The notes below the pieces were generated by a model. The model did no database searches. It saw only the letters and a program-made list of their open reading frames with translations, and had not been told where the DNA came from. Positions 39,963-48,475 of a stretch of DNA of 64,000 nt are shown piece by piece. This DNA is from RCIO01 sp040880025 (GTDB taxonomy: Bacteria > Pseudomonadota > Alphaproteobacteria > Rhizobiales > Rhizobiaceae), in assembly GCA_040880025.1 (NCBI GenBank), contig JBBDJD010000020.1:62001-126000 (forward strand), written 5' to 3'. The position numbers and the translations under genes are program-made. The first letter of the stretch is position 1; each line of letters opens with the position of its first letter.

Positions 39963-40780
39963 TGGCTCGCCGTCACGCCGCCGTCGATATAGACAATCTG
40001 GCCGGTCATGTAGCTGCCGGCCGGCGCGGCGAAGGCGATGATCTGGCCCACCACCTCCAGCGGGTCGCCGATGCGCCCGAGCGGATTACGCTCGAGGATG
40101 AAGTCGCGAAAACCGTCGCGCTCGAGATGATGACGGATCCGCTCGGAGCGGATGAAGGTAGGCGCCACGCCGTTCACCGTGATGTTGTGCGGGGCAAGCT
40201 CCATGGCGTGCTGTTTGACCAGCATGGCCAGCCCCCCCTTTGTGGCGCAATAGGCGGAGTAGCCGCGGCCGCGCAGCGCCAGTTGCGAGCGAACCGACAG
40301 CAGATGGATCTGCCGCCCGCCCTTGCCTTGCGCGATCTGCTGGCGGGCAACGGCCTGTGCGAGAAACATGGCCGACTTCAGGTTGGTCTCGTAGACCTCG
40401 TCGAACGTCTCTTCCGTCACGTCGAGCAGCGCCTGTTCGCGCTGGATACCGACGCAATTGACCAGCACGTCGATACCGCCGAACGCGTCCACGACCTTCC
40501 CGGTGACCTCGGCGATCTGCCCGGTCTGCCGCGCGTCGACCCCGAAGCCGATAGCGCGTCCTCCGGCCGCCTCGATACGTTCGGCCAGGGCCTCTGCGCG
40601 CGTTCGACTGCGACCGGCTATTGCCACCATCGCGCCACGCCGAGCCATCGCCATGGCCGTCGCCTCGCCAATCGCTCCATAGCCGCCCGGAACGAAGACG
40701 CGCAGCCCGGTGATGTCGAACATCCGATCCATGGCGACAAGATCGATCTCGGGCGTCAGGTCGGGCTCAGGGCGGTTCAT
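39959..40780 (-). CDS. Short-chain dehydrogenase/reductase
   Basis: 273 residues. The cofactor motif is a variant G-G-Y-G-A-I-G, N-C-V-G follows, and the active site is Ser in L-L-S-V-R-S with Y-S-A-Y-C-A-T-K. It overlaps both neighbours by 4 bp. In sugar-acid operons such enzymes oxidise a sugar or a keto-deoxy acid with NAD(P). Confidence 0.9.
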   Translation of the reverse strand: MNRPEPDLTPEIDLVAMDRMFDITGLRVFVPGGYGAIGEATAMAMARRGAMVAIAGRSRTRAEALAERIEAAGGRAIGFGVDARQTGQIAEVTGKVVDAFGGIDVLVNCVGIQREQALLDVTEETFDEVYETNLKSAMFLAQAVARQQIAQGKGGRQIHLLSVRSQLALRGRGYSAYCATKGGLAMLVKQHAMELAPHNITVNGVAPTFIRSERIRHHLERDGFRDFILERNPLGRIGDPLEVVGQIIAFAAPAGSYMTGQIVYIDGGVTASQ

Positions 40781-41784
40781 GCGGCGATCTCCACGCCGGC
40801 GGCCCGGTATACGGATTCCATGAGTCGCAATGTCTCCAGATTGTCGAGACGGTCTGTTTCGAAGGGTGTGCCGTTGCGCAGACCGACAACGAACGCAGTC
40901 ATGACGGCGTCAAAACATTCCTGGTAGCGGCCGAGAAGGTCGATGCGCTCGGCCTCGCTTTCAGCGCCGACCAGAAAGACGCGGTCGTAGTCCATGACGA
41001 TTGTGCCGCGTGTGCCTATGAGTTCGAGGCGGTCGCTGTGCAGCGGCGAATAGCCCGGTGCGCAGATCGAACCGTCGGCGGTCGCGATGAAGCCACCCTC
41101 GCCCTCAAGGAGTATCGCGGCGGTGTCCTCGCCCGGCAACCCGTCGGCCAGGCGGTTGAGCCGTGCGGCCACCACCTTCAGCGGCCCGCACAGGCAGCGC
41201 AGCACGTCGAGATGGTGGATCATCGTCTCGAAGACGAGGTTGCGCGGGAAGCCCGTGAGATACGGCTGGCGTTCTATCAGGAAGGGCACCGTGCCCTCGC
41301 GTGGACACAGCCCCGAACCACGGCAGGATATCGCCGCGTGACGCGGCGTGCCGATGCGCCCTTCGGCGATCCAGCGGCGAACGGTCATGTAGTGCGGGCG
41401 GAATCGGTAGTTCTCGTGCACCATGAAGCGCACGCGGTCACCCACATGTTCGACCAGCTTCTCGGCCTCTGCGACCGTTTCCGTCATCGGCTTCTGCAGC
41501 ATGACGTGCACGCCGCGGTCCGCGGCAAGCCGCGTGACCGGCGCATGGGCTGTGATGGATGCGGCATTGTCCACGATCTCGAAGCCACCGTCTGCAAACA
41601 TCACCTGTGGGTCGTCATAGACCTTGTCGATGCCGAACTCCGCGGCGCGCGCCACGGCCTTGTCGCGGTCGATATCGCAGACGGCAACCACCGGCACACC
41701 GGCGTTCATCCATGCCCGCAGGTGGTAGAGGCTGATCATGCCGGCGCCGACGACTGCGACGCGGGGCTGCGCGTCCCTGCTCAT
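40777..41784 (-). CDS. Gfo/Idh/MocA-family oxidoreductase
   Basis: 335 residues. The N-terminal Rossmann motif is A-V-V-G-A-G-M-I, and the family's catalytic M-L-Q-K-P-M appears near 95 (usually E-K-P, here Q-K-P). The C-terminal domain is standard. It overlaps the odd ATPase gene and the SDR gene by 4 bp each. A sugar dehydrogenase role at the start of the oxidative pathway is likely; substrate unknown. Confidence 0.9.
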   Translation of the reverse strand: MSRDAQPRVAVVGAGMISLYHLRAWMNAGVPVVAVCDIDRDKAVARAAEFGIDKVYDDPQVMFADGGFEIVDNAASITAHAPVTRLAADRGVHVMLQKPMTETVAEAEKLVEHVGDRVRFMVHENYRFRPHYMTVRRWIAEGRIGTPRHAAISCRGSGLCPREGTVPFLIERQPYLTGFPRNLVFETMIHHLDVLRCLCGPLKVVAARLNRLADGLPGEDTAAILLEGEGGFIATADGSICAPGYSPLHSDRLELIGTRGTIVMDYDRVFLVGAESEAERIDLLGRYQECFDAVMTAFVVGLRNGTPFETDRLDNLETLRLMESVYRAAGVEIAA

Positions 41785-42410
41785 GCGGCGCGCTCCGTTA
41801 TGAGGTCGCCGAGATAGGCGCGGCACGGCTGGTGCGCGACCAGGCCGGCGAAGTCGGCAATCGGGGTCACCGTGCCGTTCTGGACGAAGATGAAGCGCTC
41901 GCAGATCTCGTCTAGGATTTCGAGATGGAAGCGTTCGTTGGGGTGTACGCACAGGAACACCAGCCGCCTCTCGTCGCGCAGGCGGCGGAAGAAGTCGAGC
42001 ATGAAGCCGATATAGCCGTCCTGCGTGTTGAACTGCGGCTCGTCGAACAGGTGGACCATCGGGTAAGCGCTGCCGGCGCGTTCCAGCAGGGCGTTCGGGG
42101 TGAGCGAGCGGAAATGCCGAACTTGGTAGGATTGGTGATAGTGGATCGCGAGGCGGTCGCGCTCGTCGGTGCGCACGCGATGAATGTCGCGACCCTGGAC
42201 CAGGACGCTGCCTGAGGTCGGCGTGTTTGAACCCGTGATGAGCTCGAACAGCGTCGTCTTGCCGGAGCCGTTGGGACCCATCATGCCGACGATGCCGGGC
42301 TCGTCGATGCGGAAGTCGGCTTCGAGGCGGAATGTCTCCTTCGCCCTCGGCCAGCCTCGGCTGTAGACCTTCGTGAGACCCTTGACTTCGAGCATAGACG
42401 CCACGGTCAT
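41781..42410 (-). CDS. Short ABC ATPase without signature motif, third ATPase of the Liv-type operon
   Basis: 209 residues. Walker A (G-P-N-G-S-G-K-T-T), a Q-loop-like H-Y-H-Q-S and Walker B (M-V-H-L-F-D-E-P-Q) are present, as is a switch-like His in L-C-V-H-P-N-E. No L-S-G-G-Q signature exists: only about 25 residues separate Q-loop and Walker B, so the helical subdomain is missing. It overlaps livF and the dehydrogenase gene by 4 bp each, so it is a regular operon member, not a broken end. It may be a regulatory or accessory nucleotide-binding protein. Confidence 0.8.
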   Translation of the reverse strand: MTVASMLEVKGLTKVYSRGWPRAKETFRLEADFRIDEPGIVGMMGPNGSGKTTLFELITGSNTPTSGSVLVQGRDIHRVRTDERDRLAIHYHQSYQVRHFRSLTPNALLERAGSAYPMVHLFDEPQFNTQDGYIGFMLDFFRRLRDERRLVFLCVHPNERFHLEILDEICERFIFVQNGTVTPIADFAGLVAHQPCRAYLGDLITERAA

Positions 42411-43102
42411 ACCCCCACCAGTTGACGGCGGCGGACGGGGTTGTCGAGCAGTTCCCGCGCCGGTCCTTCATGGACGATGCGGCCATGGTCCATGACGTAG
42501 ACGCGGTCGGAAATCTCCAGTGCGGCGAGTGCGTTCTGTTCGACGACGAGCGAGGAGATACCCTCGGCCTTCAGGAGGCGTACGGTCTTCATTACGTCCT
42601 GCACGATGCGCGGAGCCAGCCCCTGGCTCGGCTCATCGAAAAGCACAAGGCCGGGCGAGGCGAGCAGCGCCCTCGAAATCGCGACCATCTGCATCTCGCC
42701 GCCCGAGAGGTTCTCGCATTCGCGCGGCATCAGGTGCTCCAGCGCGGAGAAGATGCCGAACATCTCGGACACCTTCCATTCGCGGAATTTCGTGCGGCGG
42801 CGGCCGATCTGGAGGTTGCGGGCGACCGTCAATGTGGGAAACACTCGGCGGTCGTCCGGCACCCAGCTGATCCCCATGCCCGAGATGCGGTGGGTCGGTG
42901 CCGCGGTTATGTCGACGCCGTCGAAACGGATCGTCCCGCCGCGAGCGCGCGTCAGGCCGAGGATGGAGCGGATCGTCGTCGTCTTGCCGGCGCCATTGGG
43001 TCCGAGCAGCGCCACCACTTCGGCCTTGCCGATCGATAGCGACGCGCCGAACAGAGCCTGGGTCTCACCGTAGAAGGCTTCGGTGTTGCGCAGTTCAAGC
43101 AT
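42407..43102 (-). CDS. LivF-type ABC transporter ATPase
   Basis: 231 residues. Walker A is G-P-N-G-A-G-K-T-T, the signature is L-S-G-G-E-M-Q-M-V and Walker B is L-V-L-F-D-E-P-S-Q-G-L, the LivF pattern. It overlaps livG by 8 bp. It powers uptake with the LivG-type ATPase and the LivH/LivM-type permeases upstream. Given the sugar-acid enzymes, the substrate is probably not an amino acid. Confidence 0.92.
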   Translation of the reverse strand: MLELRNTEAFYGETQALFGASLSIGKAEVVALLGPNGAGKTTTIRSILGLTRARGGTIRFDGVDITAAPTHRISGMGISWVPDDRRVFPTLTVARNLQIGRRRTKFREWKVSEMFGIFSALEHLMPRECENLSGGEMQMVAISRALLASPGLVLFDEPSQGLAPRIVQDVMKTVRLLKAEGISSLVVEQNALAALEISDRVYVMDHGRIVHEGPARELLDNPVRRRQLVGV

Positions 43103-43844
43103 GGGCGTTCTCCGCCAGCGACGAGCGCCGCACCCACTTGTTGCGCTGGAGTTCGTCCGGCGTTCCCTCGGCGATGACCTGTCCCCAGTGGATGACCGAG
43201 ATGCGGTCGGCCAGTTCGAACAGGAACCGCATGTCGTGCTCGATCATCACGATGGTGTACTGCTCGCGCAGACGGCGCACGAGCGCGGCAAGCTTGCGCG
43301 TCGCTTCGGACCCCAGACCTGAGGTGGGCTCGTCGAGGAAGAGGATCTTCGGCTTCGCAGCCAGCGCGACGCCGATCTCCAGCGCGCGCCGGTCGCCATA
43401 GCTGAGCGACGTCGCCTTTTCCCAGGCGCGGGTAGCCAGGCTGACCTGCTCGAGGATTTCCATGGCACCCTCGACGAGCGCCTTGTCGTCGAAGGCGCCG
43501 CCAAGGACATTGAGCCGCCGGGCGTGGAACTCCGGCAGCGCCAGCATCACGTTCTCGATGACGACGCTGTCGTCGAACAGGTTCATGATCTGGAACGAGC
43601 GCGACACGCCGAGCCGAGCTATGCGCTGCGGCGAAAGGCCGGCTATGGAATTGCCTTCCAGCAGGATCTCGCCGCGGTCGGGTCTGTGCAATCCGGTCAG
43701 CACGTGGAAGCACGTGGTCTTGCCCGCGCCGTTCGGTCCCATGATGCCGCTCACCTGGCCTTTTTCGAAGGCGAGCGAGATGTTTTCCAGCACCACGCGG
43801 GCACCGAAGCGCTTGTGCAGATTGCGGGCTTCGAAGATGGCCAT
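43095..43844 (-). CDS. LivG-type ABC transporter ATPase
   Basis: 249 residues. Walker A is G-P-N-G-A-G-K-T-T, the signature is the LivG variant L-S-Y-G-D-R-R and Walker B is I-L-F-L-D-E-P-T-S-G-L. Its start overlaps the LivM-type stop by one base. Confidence 0.92.
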   Translation of the reverse strand: MAIFEARNLHKRFGARVVLENISLAFEKGQVSGIMGPNGAGKTTCFHVLTGLHRPDRGEILLEGNSIAGLSPQRIARLGVSRSFQIMNLFDDSVVIENVMLALPEFHARRLNVLGGAFDDKALVEGAMEILEQVSLATRAWEKATSLSYGDRRALEIGVALAAKPKILFLDEPTSGLGSEATRKLAALVRRLREQYTIVMIEHDMRFLFELADRISVIHWGQVIAEGTPDELQRNKWVRRSSLAENAHA

Positions 43845-44869
43845 CAGGCTTTCTCCGCCGCCAGCGCCGAAGCATGGTCGCGCGTGCCGCGAAGCCGCTT
43901 CCAGCCAAGGTGGAACATGCCCGCCAGTCCTTCAGGCCGCAGCATGACCATGGCCATGAACATCAGCCCGTACCAGAGCAGCCACGTCTCGGTGAAGCCG
44001 CCGAGAACGTCCCGGGCGACGAAGTAAAGGATGACCCCGAGCACCGGCCCCCAGAAGCTGACGAGCCCGCCGCCGACCAGTACCATCATCACGATCAGGC
44101 CGGACTGATGCAGGCTCATGACGTCGGGATAGGCGCTCTGCTGCGCCATCGAGAACAGTCCGCCCGCCAATCCGGCGAACATGGCCGAGATCACGAAGGC
44201 GGCGAGCTTGAAGCGCCATACCTCGTAGCCCGCGAAGCGCGCTCGGGTCTCGTTCTGGCGGATCGCCTGCAGCACGCGGCCGAAGGGCGAGTTGGCGAGC
44301 CGCCACAGCACGAGAACGCTCGCGACCAGCAGGATCGCGACGAGATAGAACAGCGCCACGTTGGGCCGCAGGTCGAATTCGATGCCAGGCAAACTCAAGG
44401 GCGGACGCGGAATGCCGAGCAGCCCGTCCTCGCCGCCCGTGATGCCATAGAGCTTCATCGATGTGAACCAGAAGACCTGGCCGAAGGCGATGGTCAAAAG
44501 CGCGTAGTAGATGCCGCGCCGATGTGAGATGAACGCACCGACCACCGCCCCGGCCACGCCTGCGGCAAGGATGCCGGCTGCGAGACCGCCCCAGAGGCTG
44601 AGCGCGACATTCTGCTGGAACAGGCCGAACGCATAGGCGCCGATGCCGAGATAGGCGCCGTGCCCGAATGAATGCAGGCCGGCATAGCCGAACAGCAGGT
44701 TGAAGCCGAGCGCGAAGATCATCCAGATGGCGATCTCGATGCCGAGATACTGGTAGAGACCGACCATCGGCAGCCACCACGGTGCGGTGGCGAGCGCCAG
44801 CGCCAGCAGGACGATGGCGCCATAGGCCTGCGCCGGCGAGCGGGATGGAATATCGGAAAGCGAAATCAC
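43844..44869 (-). CDS. LivM-type ABC transporter permease
   Basis: 341 residues, strongly hydrophobic. The typical G-Y-A-G-L-H-S-F-G-H-G-A-Y-L-G-I-G-A-Y and the loop R-Q-N-E-T-R-A-R-F-A-G-Y are present. It follows the LivH-type gene by 2 bp. Confidence 0.92.
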   Translation of the reverse strand: MISLSDIPSRSPAQAYGAIVLLALALATAPWWLPMVGLYQYLGIEIAIWMIFALGFNLLFGYAGLHSFGHGAYLGIGAYAFGLFQQNVALSLWGGLAAGILAAGVAGAVVGAFISHRRGIYYALLTIAFGQVFWFTSMKLYGITGGEDGLLGIPRPPLSLPGIEFDLRPNVALFYLVAILLVASVLVLWRLANSPFGRVLQAIRQNETRARFAGYEVWRFKLAAFVISAMFAGLAGGLFSMAQQSAYPDVMSLHQSGLIVMMVLVGGGLVSFWGPVLGVILYFVARDVLGGFTETWLLWYGLMFMAMVMLRPEGLAGMFHLGWKRLRGTRDHASALAAEKA

Positions 44870-44871
44870 GG

Positions 44872-45792
44872 TCAGTTCTCCAGCGCGCTCTTGCGGCCGA
44901 AGAGCCCGCGGCTTCGGAGCCCGACCACAAGGATCAGGAGAATGTACATCGACATCGTCGCCCAGGCGCCGGCATAGGCGCCGGTGATGCCGACCGCCAG
45001 CCCGACCATCAGCGCGGCGATCACTGCGCCCCAGAAACTGCCGATGCCACCGATCACGATGATGAGGAAGGCGGGTATCACGACATCGATCCCTACATGC
45101 GGGCGCAGTCCCCAGATCGGAACCATGATGATGCCTGCGAGGCCGGCAAGGGCGGCTCCGAAGCCGAAGACCAGAAGACGCAGCTTCGAGAGGTCATAGC
45201 CCAGTGCGCGCACCATCTCGCTGTCATGCGCGCCGGCCTTGATGATCGTTCCATAGGGCGTCTTTTCGAGGAACAGCCAGACGGCGAAGATGGCGACGAG
45301 GCTGAAGCCTGCCGCGAAGAACTTGTATTTCGAGTAGATGAAGCCGGCGACGAGGATCGGGCCGTTGATCGCGACCGGAACCGCCAGGTTCTGCTCGCCG
45401 GTCCCCCAGCCGAGCCGGATGATCTCCTCGATCACCAGCGCCGCTCCGAACGTCAGCAGCAGTCCGTAGAGCGGCGCCTTGCCGTAGGTCGGTCGCAGGC
45501 AAAGTTCGAGGATCATGCCGGCGACGGCGGCCAGCACCGGGCCGAGCAGCAGCGCAGCGACGTAGCGTGTCTCGATGGCGAGGCTCAGCCACCACGCGGC
45601 GAAGGCGGTGTCCCCGAACCAGGTGCCGCCAATGAGGCTCAGCGCGAAATAGGCGCCGAGCGCGAACAGCGAGCCATGGGCGAGGTTGATCACCTCCATC
45701 ACGCCGACGATCAGCGTGAAACCGAGCGCGATCAGCGCGAACAGCAGGCCGAGCGTCAGACCGTTGAGGATATGGGGCAGGAGGTCAAGCAT
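44872..45792 (-). CDS. LivH-type ABC transporter permease
   Basis: 306 residues, full length. The family start L-N-G-L-T-L-G-L-L-F-A-L-I-A-L-G-F-T-L-I and I-N-L-A-H-G-S-L-F-A-L-G-A-Y are clear, as is the loop around A-G-A-H-D-S-E-M-V-R-A-L-G. It follows the binding-protein gene across a 78-bp gap holding a stem-loop. Confidence 0.92.
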   Translation of the reverse strand: MLDLLPHILNGLTLGLLFALIALGFTLIVGVMEVINLAHGSLFALGAYFALSLIGGTWFGDTAFAAWWLSLAIETRYVAALLLGPVLAAVAGMILELCLRPTYGKAPLYGLLLTFGAALVIEEIIRLGWGTGEQNLAVPVAINGPILVAGFIYSKYKFFAAGFSLVAIFAVWLFLEKTPYGTIIKAGAHDSEMVRALGYDLSKLRLLVFGFGAALAGLAGIIMVPIWGLRPHVGIDVVIPAFLIIVIGGIGSFWGAVIAALMVGLAVGITGAYAGAWATMSMYILLILVVGLRSRGLFGRKSALEN

Positions 45793-45817
45793 GAGCGGGG
45801 CGAGAATTGTCCGATGG

Positions 45818-45849
45818 CGACCGCGGCCGGAAACGGCCGGCCACGGTCG
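45818..45849 (-). terminator. Stem-loop between binding protein and livH-type genes
   Basis: Arms CGACCG-CGGCCG and CGGCCG-(bulge GCCA)-CGGTCG pair around a 4-nt loop. No T run is seen on the transcribed side. It lies directly after the binding-protein gene, as do the stem-loops in three other ABC operons here. Confidence 0.5.
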
Positions 45850-45870
45850 TGGATGATAGACGCGAAAGTA

Positions 45871-47166
45871 TCAGGCGTCGAAGGTCGGCGTGTCGGCGTA
45901 GCTCTCCAACTTGCAGGCCGCGGCCGAGCCGGCGTCGAGCACGGCGTCAGGCGCCGCATTGGCGACTATCTCGAACATGTCGTCCGTGTCGTCTGCGGCT
46001 GCCTTGGTGTTGGCAGTCGCAAGATAGATCGTCTGCTGCACCTGGTGGGTGTTAACATCGATCCACGCGTCATGATGTTGCATGCGGTCGACGGCAGACA
46101 TTTTGTGGCCTTCGAGCGCCTTGATCACGGCAATGTTGTTGGCCCCGCCGGCGCGCTCGATGGCCGCCAGTAACTCGCGGGTCGCCATGTAGCCGTTGTA
46201 GAAGACATTGCCCGGCACCTTCATCTGAGTGTCCGGATAGCGTTCCTGGTACTTCTTGACGAAGTCCGCCACGCCGGGAAGGTCGAGCTTGTAGTACCAG
46301 GTGGTGCCGAACACGCCGAACAGATTGTCGAGCGGGAGGCCGTAGACGTCCGGCCAGTCCTGCTGGCTGTTGATCCAGGCCGGGCTGGCGCCCATGCCGA
46401 GTTGGGCGACCTGCTGGCGCAGCGCCTTCTGGTCGTCGCCGCCGATGGCAGCCGACACGACGCCCGGCTTCTGCTGCTGGATGCGAAGAAGAGCCGAAGA
46501 GAAGTCGCGCGTACCCTGCGGGATCAGGATTTCCTCCATCATCTCACCGCCATACTGCGCGAGCAGTTCCTTGGTCGCCTTTGCCGTGTCGTGCCCCCAG
46601 ACATAGTCATTGGTCAGCAGCATCCACTTCGGACCGAAGGTGTCGATCGCGTTCTTCACTGCCGCCTTGGCGAAATTGGTGCCGTTGCCGTCCCACACGA
46701 ACTTGGTGCGGTGGCAGTTCTGGCCGGCCTCGGTCGGCGAGGACGAATTGGTGTTCAGATAAATCACGCCGTATTTCTGGGCGACCTGGCTGATGGCGTT
46801 GGCAACGCCGGAATGCACGGCGCCGACCAGGAATCCGCACTCCTCGCGGGTGATCATGCGCTCGGCCACGCGACTGCCCGTCGCCGGGACCGTCTCCGTG
46901 TCGATATGCACCCATTCGATCTTGCGGCCGAGCACGCCCCCGCGCTCATTGGCCTCGTCGATAGCCATCATCATGCCGCGTCGGTCGCTGGCGCCCGAAT
47001 TGGCGTACTGGCCGCTGGCATCGGATGTCAGGCCGATCTTGATCGGCTTGTCGGACCCTTGCGCCCAGACGCGGTTGTGCCGCCACGGGCCGGCGAAGGT
47101 AGTAACTGCGGTGCCTGCCGCGGCGACCCCCAGCAGACTGCGACGCGTAATCTTGTTCTGCGACAT
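45871..47166 (-). CDS. Liv-type periplasmic substrate-binding protein with Tat-like signal
   Basis: 431 residues from ATG 47166, which follows a strong GGGAGGAA site; a longer frame from 47268 lacks this. The N-terminus T-R-R-S-L-L-G-V-A-A-A-G looks like a twin-arginine export signal, cleaved near V-W-A-Q. The body is a type I binding protein of the urea/amide/branched-chain class (I-K-I-G-L-T-S-D-A-S-G-Q-Y). The operon enzymes suggest a sugar acid or related ligand. First gene of the leftward operon. Confidence 0.92.
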   Translation of the reverse strand: MSQNKITRRSLLGVAAAGTAVTTFAGPWRHNRVWAQGSDKPIKIGLTSDASGQYANSGASDRRGMMMAIDEANERGGVLGRKIEWVHIDTETVPATGSRVAERMITREECGFLVGAVHSGVANAISQVAQKYGVIYLNTNSSSPTEAGQNCHRTKFVWDGNGTNFAKAAVKNAIDTFGPKWMLLTNDYVWGHDTAKATKELLAQYGGEMMEEILIPQGTRDFSSALLRIQQQKPGVVSAAIGGDDQKALRQQVAQLGMGASPAWINSQQDWPDVYGLPLDNLFGVFGTTWYYKLDLPGVADFVKKYQERYPDTQMKVPGNVFYNGYMATRELLAAIERAGGANNIAVIKALEGHKMSAVDRMQHHDAWIDVNTHQVQQTIYLATANTKAAADDTDDMFEIVANAAPDAVLDAGSAAACKLESYADTPTFDA

Positions 47167-47221
47167 GTCATTCCTCCCTATTTGCGATTGGTTCGCCCCG
47201 CGAGGATCCTCCTGTCGCGGA

Positions 47222-47257
47222 GTGAATGAATATTCACACAGAATGAATTTTCGTTCT
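47222..47257. promoter_or_regulatory. Twin palindromic operator region, probable RpiR binding sites
   Basis: Two palindromes lie side by side: GTGAAT-GAAT-ATTCAC at 47222-47237 and AGAATGAA-TT-TTCGTTCT at 47240-47257, the latter with one mismatch. The octamer GAATGAAT recurs 17 bp apart. They sit between the divergent RpiR-type regulator and the binding-protein operon and are the best operator candidates in the gap. Confidence 0.55.
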
Positions 47258-47328
47258 ATCCTTGTCAACGTTCTTTATTTGAGCGAAGCCTGAGCGGCAG
47301 GCAACGATTAGGAAGGCGGCGACAAGGC

Positions 47329-48186
47329 GTGAGCGAACGTTCGACAATGGATCCGGAGCGACTGCCGGCAATCGACGGGCAAGAGACGTTCGAAGCCCTG
47401 CGTTCGCGCATCCGCGGCCGGTTCGAGACACTGAGCCCCCACCTGCAGCGCATCGCCCGCGCCGCGCTCGAGCAGCCCAATGTATTCGCGCTCTCGACCA
47501 TCGCGTCGATCGCCGGCGAGCTCGATGTGCAGCCGTCGACGCTGATCCGGTTCGCCAAGGAGTTCGGCTTCACCGGCTTCTCGGAGGTCCAGCGCATCTT
47601 TCGCCACCGCCTGATCGAGGGCGCGGCTGATATGCGCGAGCAGGTCTACGAGAAGCAGACGACCCGTCCTCCTGCCAATATCGGTGCCATTCTCGAAGGC
47701 TCGATTGCCGCGCTTGCCGCCTCGCTCGAAGAGTTGAAGGGCTCCGTCTCCACCGACGACCTCCAGCAGGCTGTCGCGGCGCTGCACAAAGCCGGTCACG
47801 TCTACATCGCCGGCCTCAGGCGTTCGCGGGCGATTGCCACCTACATGGCCTACGGGCTGACGCGTTCGGAACGGCCTTGCAGCCTGCTCGACTTCGGCGG
47901 CGGAATGGCGGCGCAGCAAGTCGCGAACATGGCACCCAACGACGTGCTGGTGGCGATCGCCTTCCCGCCCTACTCCGAACCGGTGGTGGACGTCGTGGTC
48001 GACGCCCATCTGAGCGGCAAGCAGGTGCTTGCGATCACAGATGCGCCGCAGAGCCCGCTGGCGCGCCACGCGAAGCTGGCCTTCTTCGTCGACAACGCCG
48101 CGACCGGGCAGTTTCGCCCGATCTCCGGCGCCATCGCACTGGTGCAAACGCTCGTCGCGGGACTTGGCCACGAACTGCGGAACTGA
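47329..48186 (+). CDS. RpiR/MurR-family transcriptional regulator
   Basis: 285 residues. The N-terminal HTH_6 domain (about 20-95; S-T-I-A-S-I-A-G-E-L-D-V-Q-P-S-T-L-I-R-F) is followed by a SIS sugar-phosphate-binding domain (about 125-265). GTG 47329 is used here; ATG 47347 would shorten it by six residues. It is divergent from the Liv-type sugar-acid operon and probably controls it in response to a phosphorylated or keto-acid intermediate. Confidence 0.9.
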   Translation: MSERSTMDPERLPAIDGQETFEALRSRIRGRFETLSPHLQRIARAALEQPNVFALSTIASIAGELDVQPSTLIRFAKEFGFTGFSEVQRIFRHRLIEGAADMREQVYEKQTTRPPANIGAILEGSIAALAASLEELKGSVSTDDLQQAVAALHKAGHVYIAGLRRSRAIATYMAYGLTRSERPCSLLDFGGGMAAQQVANMAPNDVLVAIAFPPYSEPVVDVVVDAHLSGKQVLAITDAPQSPLARHAKLAFFVDNAATGQFRPISGAIALVQTLVAGLGHELRN

Positions 48187-48475
48187 GCCGGCCGCCGCGA
48201 AGGCCGACCCGACGGGCCCCGAAACTTCGACCGCTACCCTGACGTCTCGTTGATCTCGAGGGTATGACCCGCGACGCGAATGCCTGCGCCGCGCTCGAGC
48301 CCGTGGCGACCCGATCGCTGTCGGTCAGATATGAACCTTCAGAAACCGCCATTAAACCATTGAAAACATTGGTGAGTGATGTAGGGATCGAACCTACGAC
48401 CCGCTGGTCAGATGGGGGTTCACGGTTACGCTAGGTACATACATTCTGACCTTGGGTTTCTGCTCCCGGCGAAAG
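48187..48475. other. Intergenic junction region with tRNA remnant
   Basis: No protein gene is seen. The left part is GC-rich, as in the operon before it. The tRNA 3' remnant lies at 48370-48409, and the sequence right of it is visibly less GC-rich. Confidence 0.5.
48370..48409 (-). tRNA. 3' fragment of a tRNA gene (probable attachment-site remnant)
   Basis: Read on the minus strand, the segment holds an intact T-arm (GTAGG-TTCGATC-CCTAC), an acceptor 3' strand ATCACTC, the discriminator A and CCA. The D-arm, anticodon loop and 5' acceptor strand (expected GAGTGAT) are not found next to it, so the gene is incomplete. It resembles the 3' half of an alphaproteobacterial tRNA-Lys, but identity is uncertain. 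Such 3' fragments are typical of integrase attachment sites. Confidence 0.65.

Noticed and set aside
48263..48430. Plus-strand reading through the tRNA remnant giving a D-V-G-I-E-P-T-T-R-like peptide
   Set aside because: This peptide pattern is the well-known false translation of tRNA T-arm sequence; the tRNA fragment explains it.
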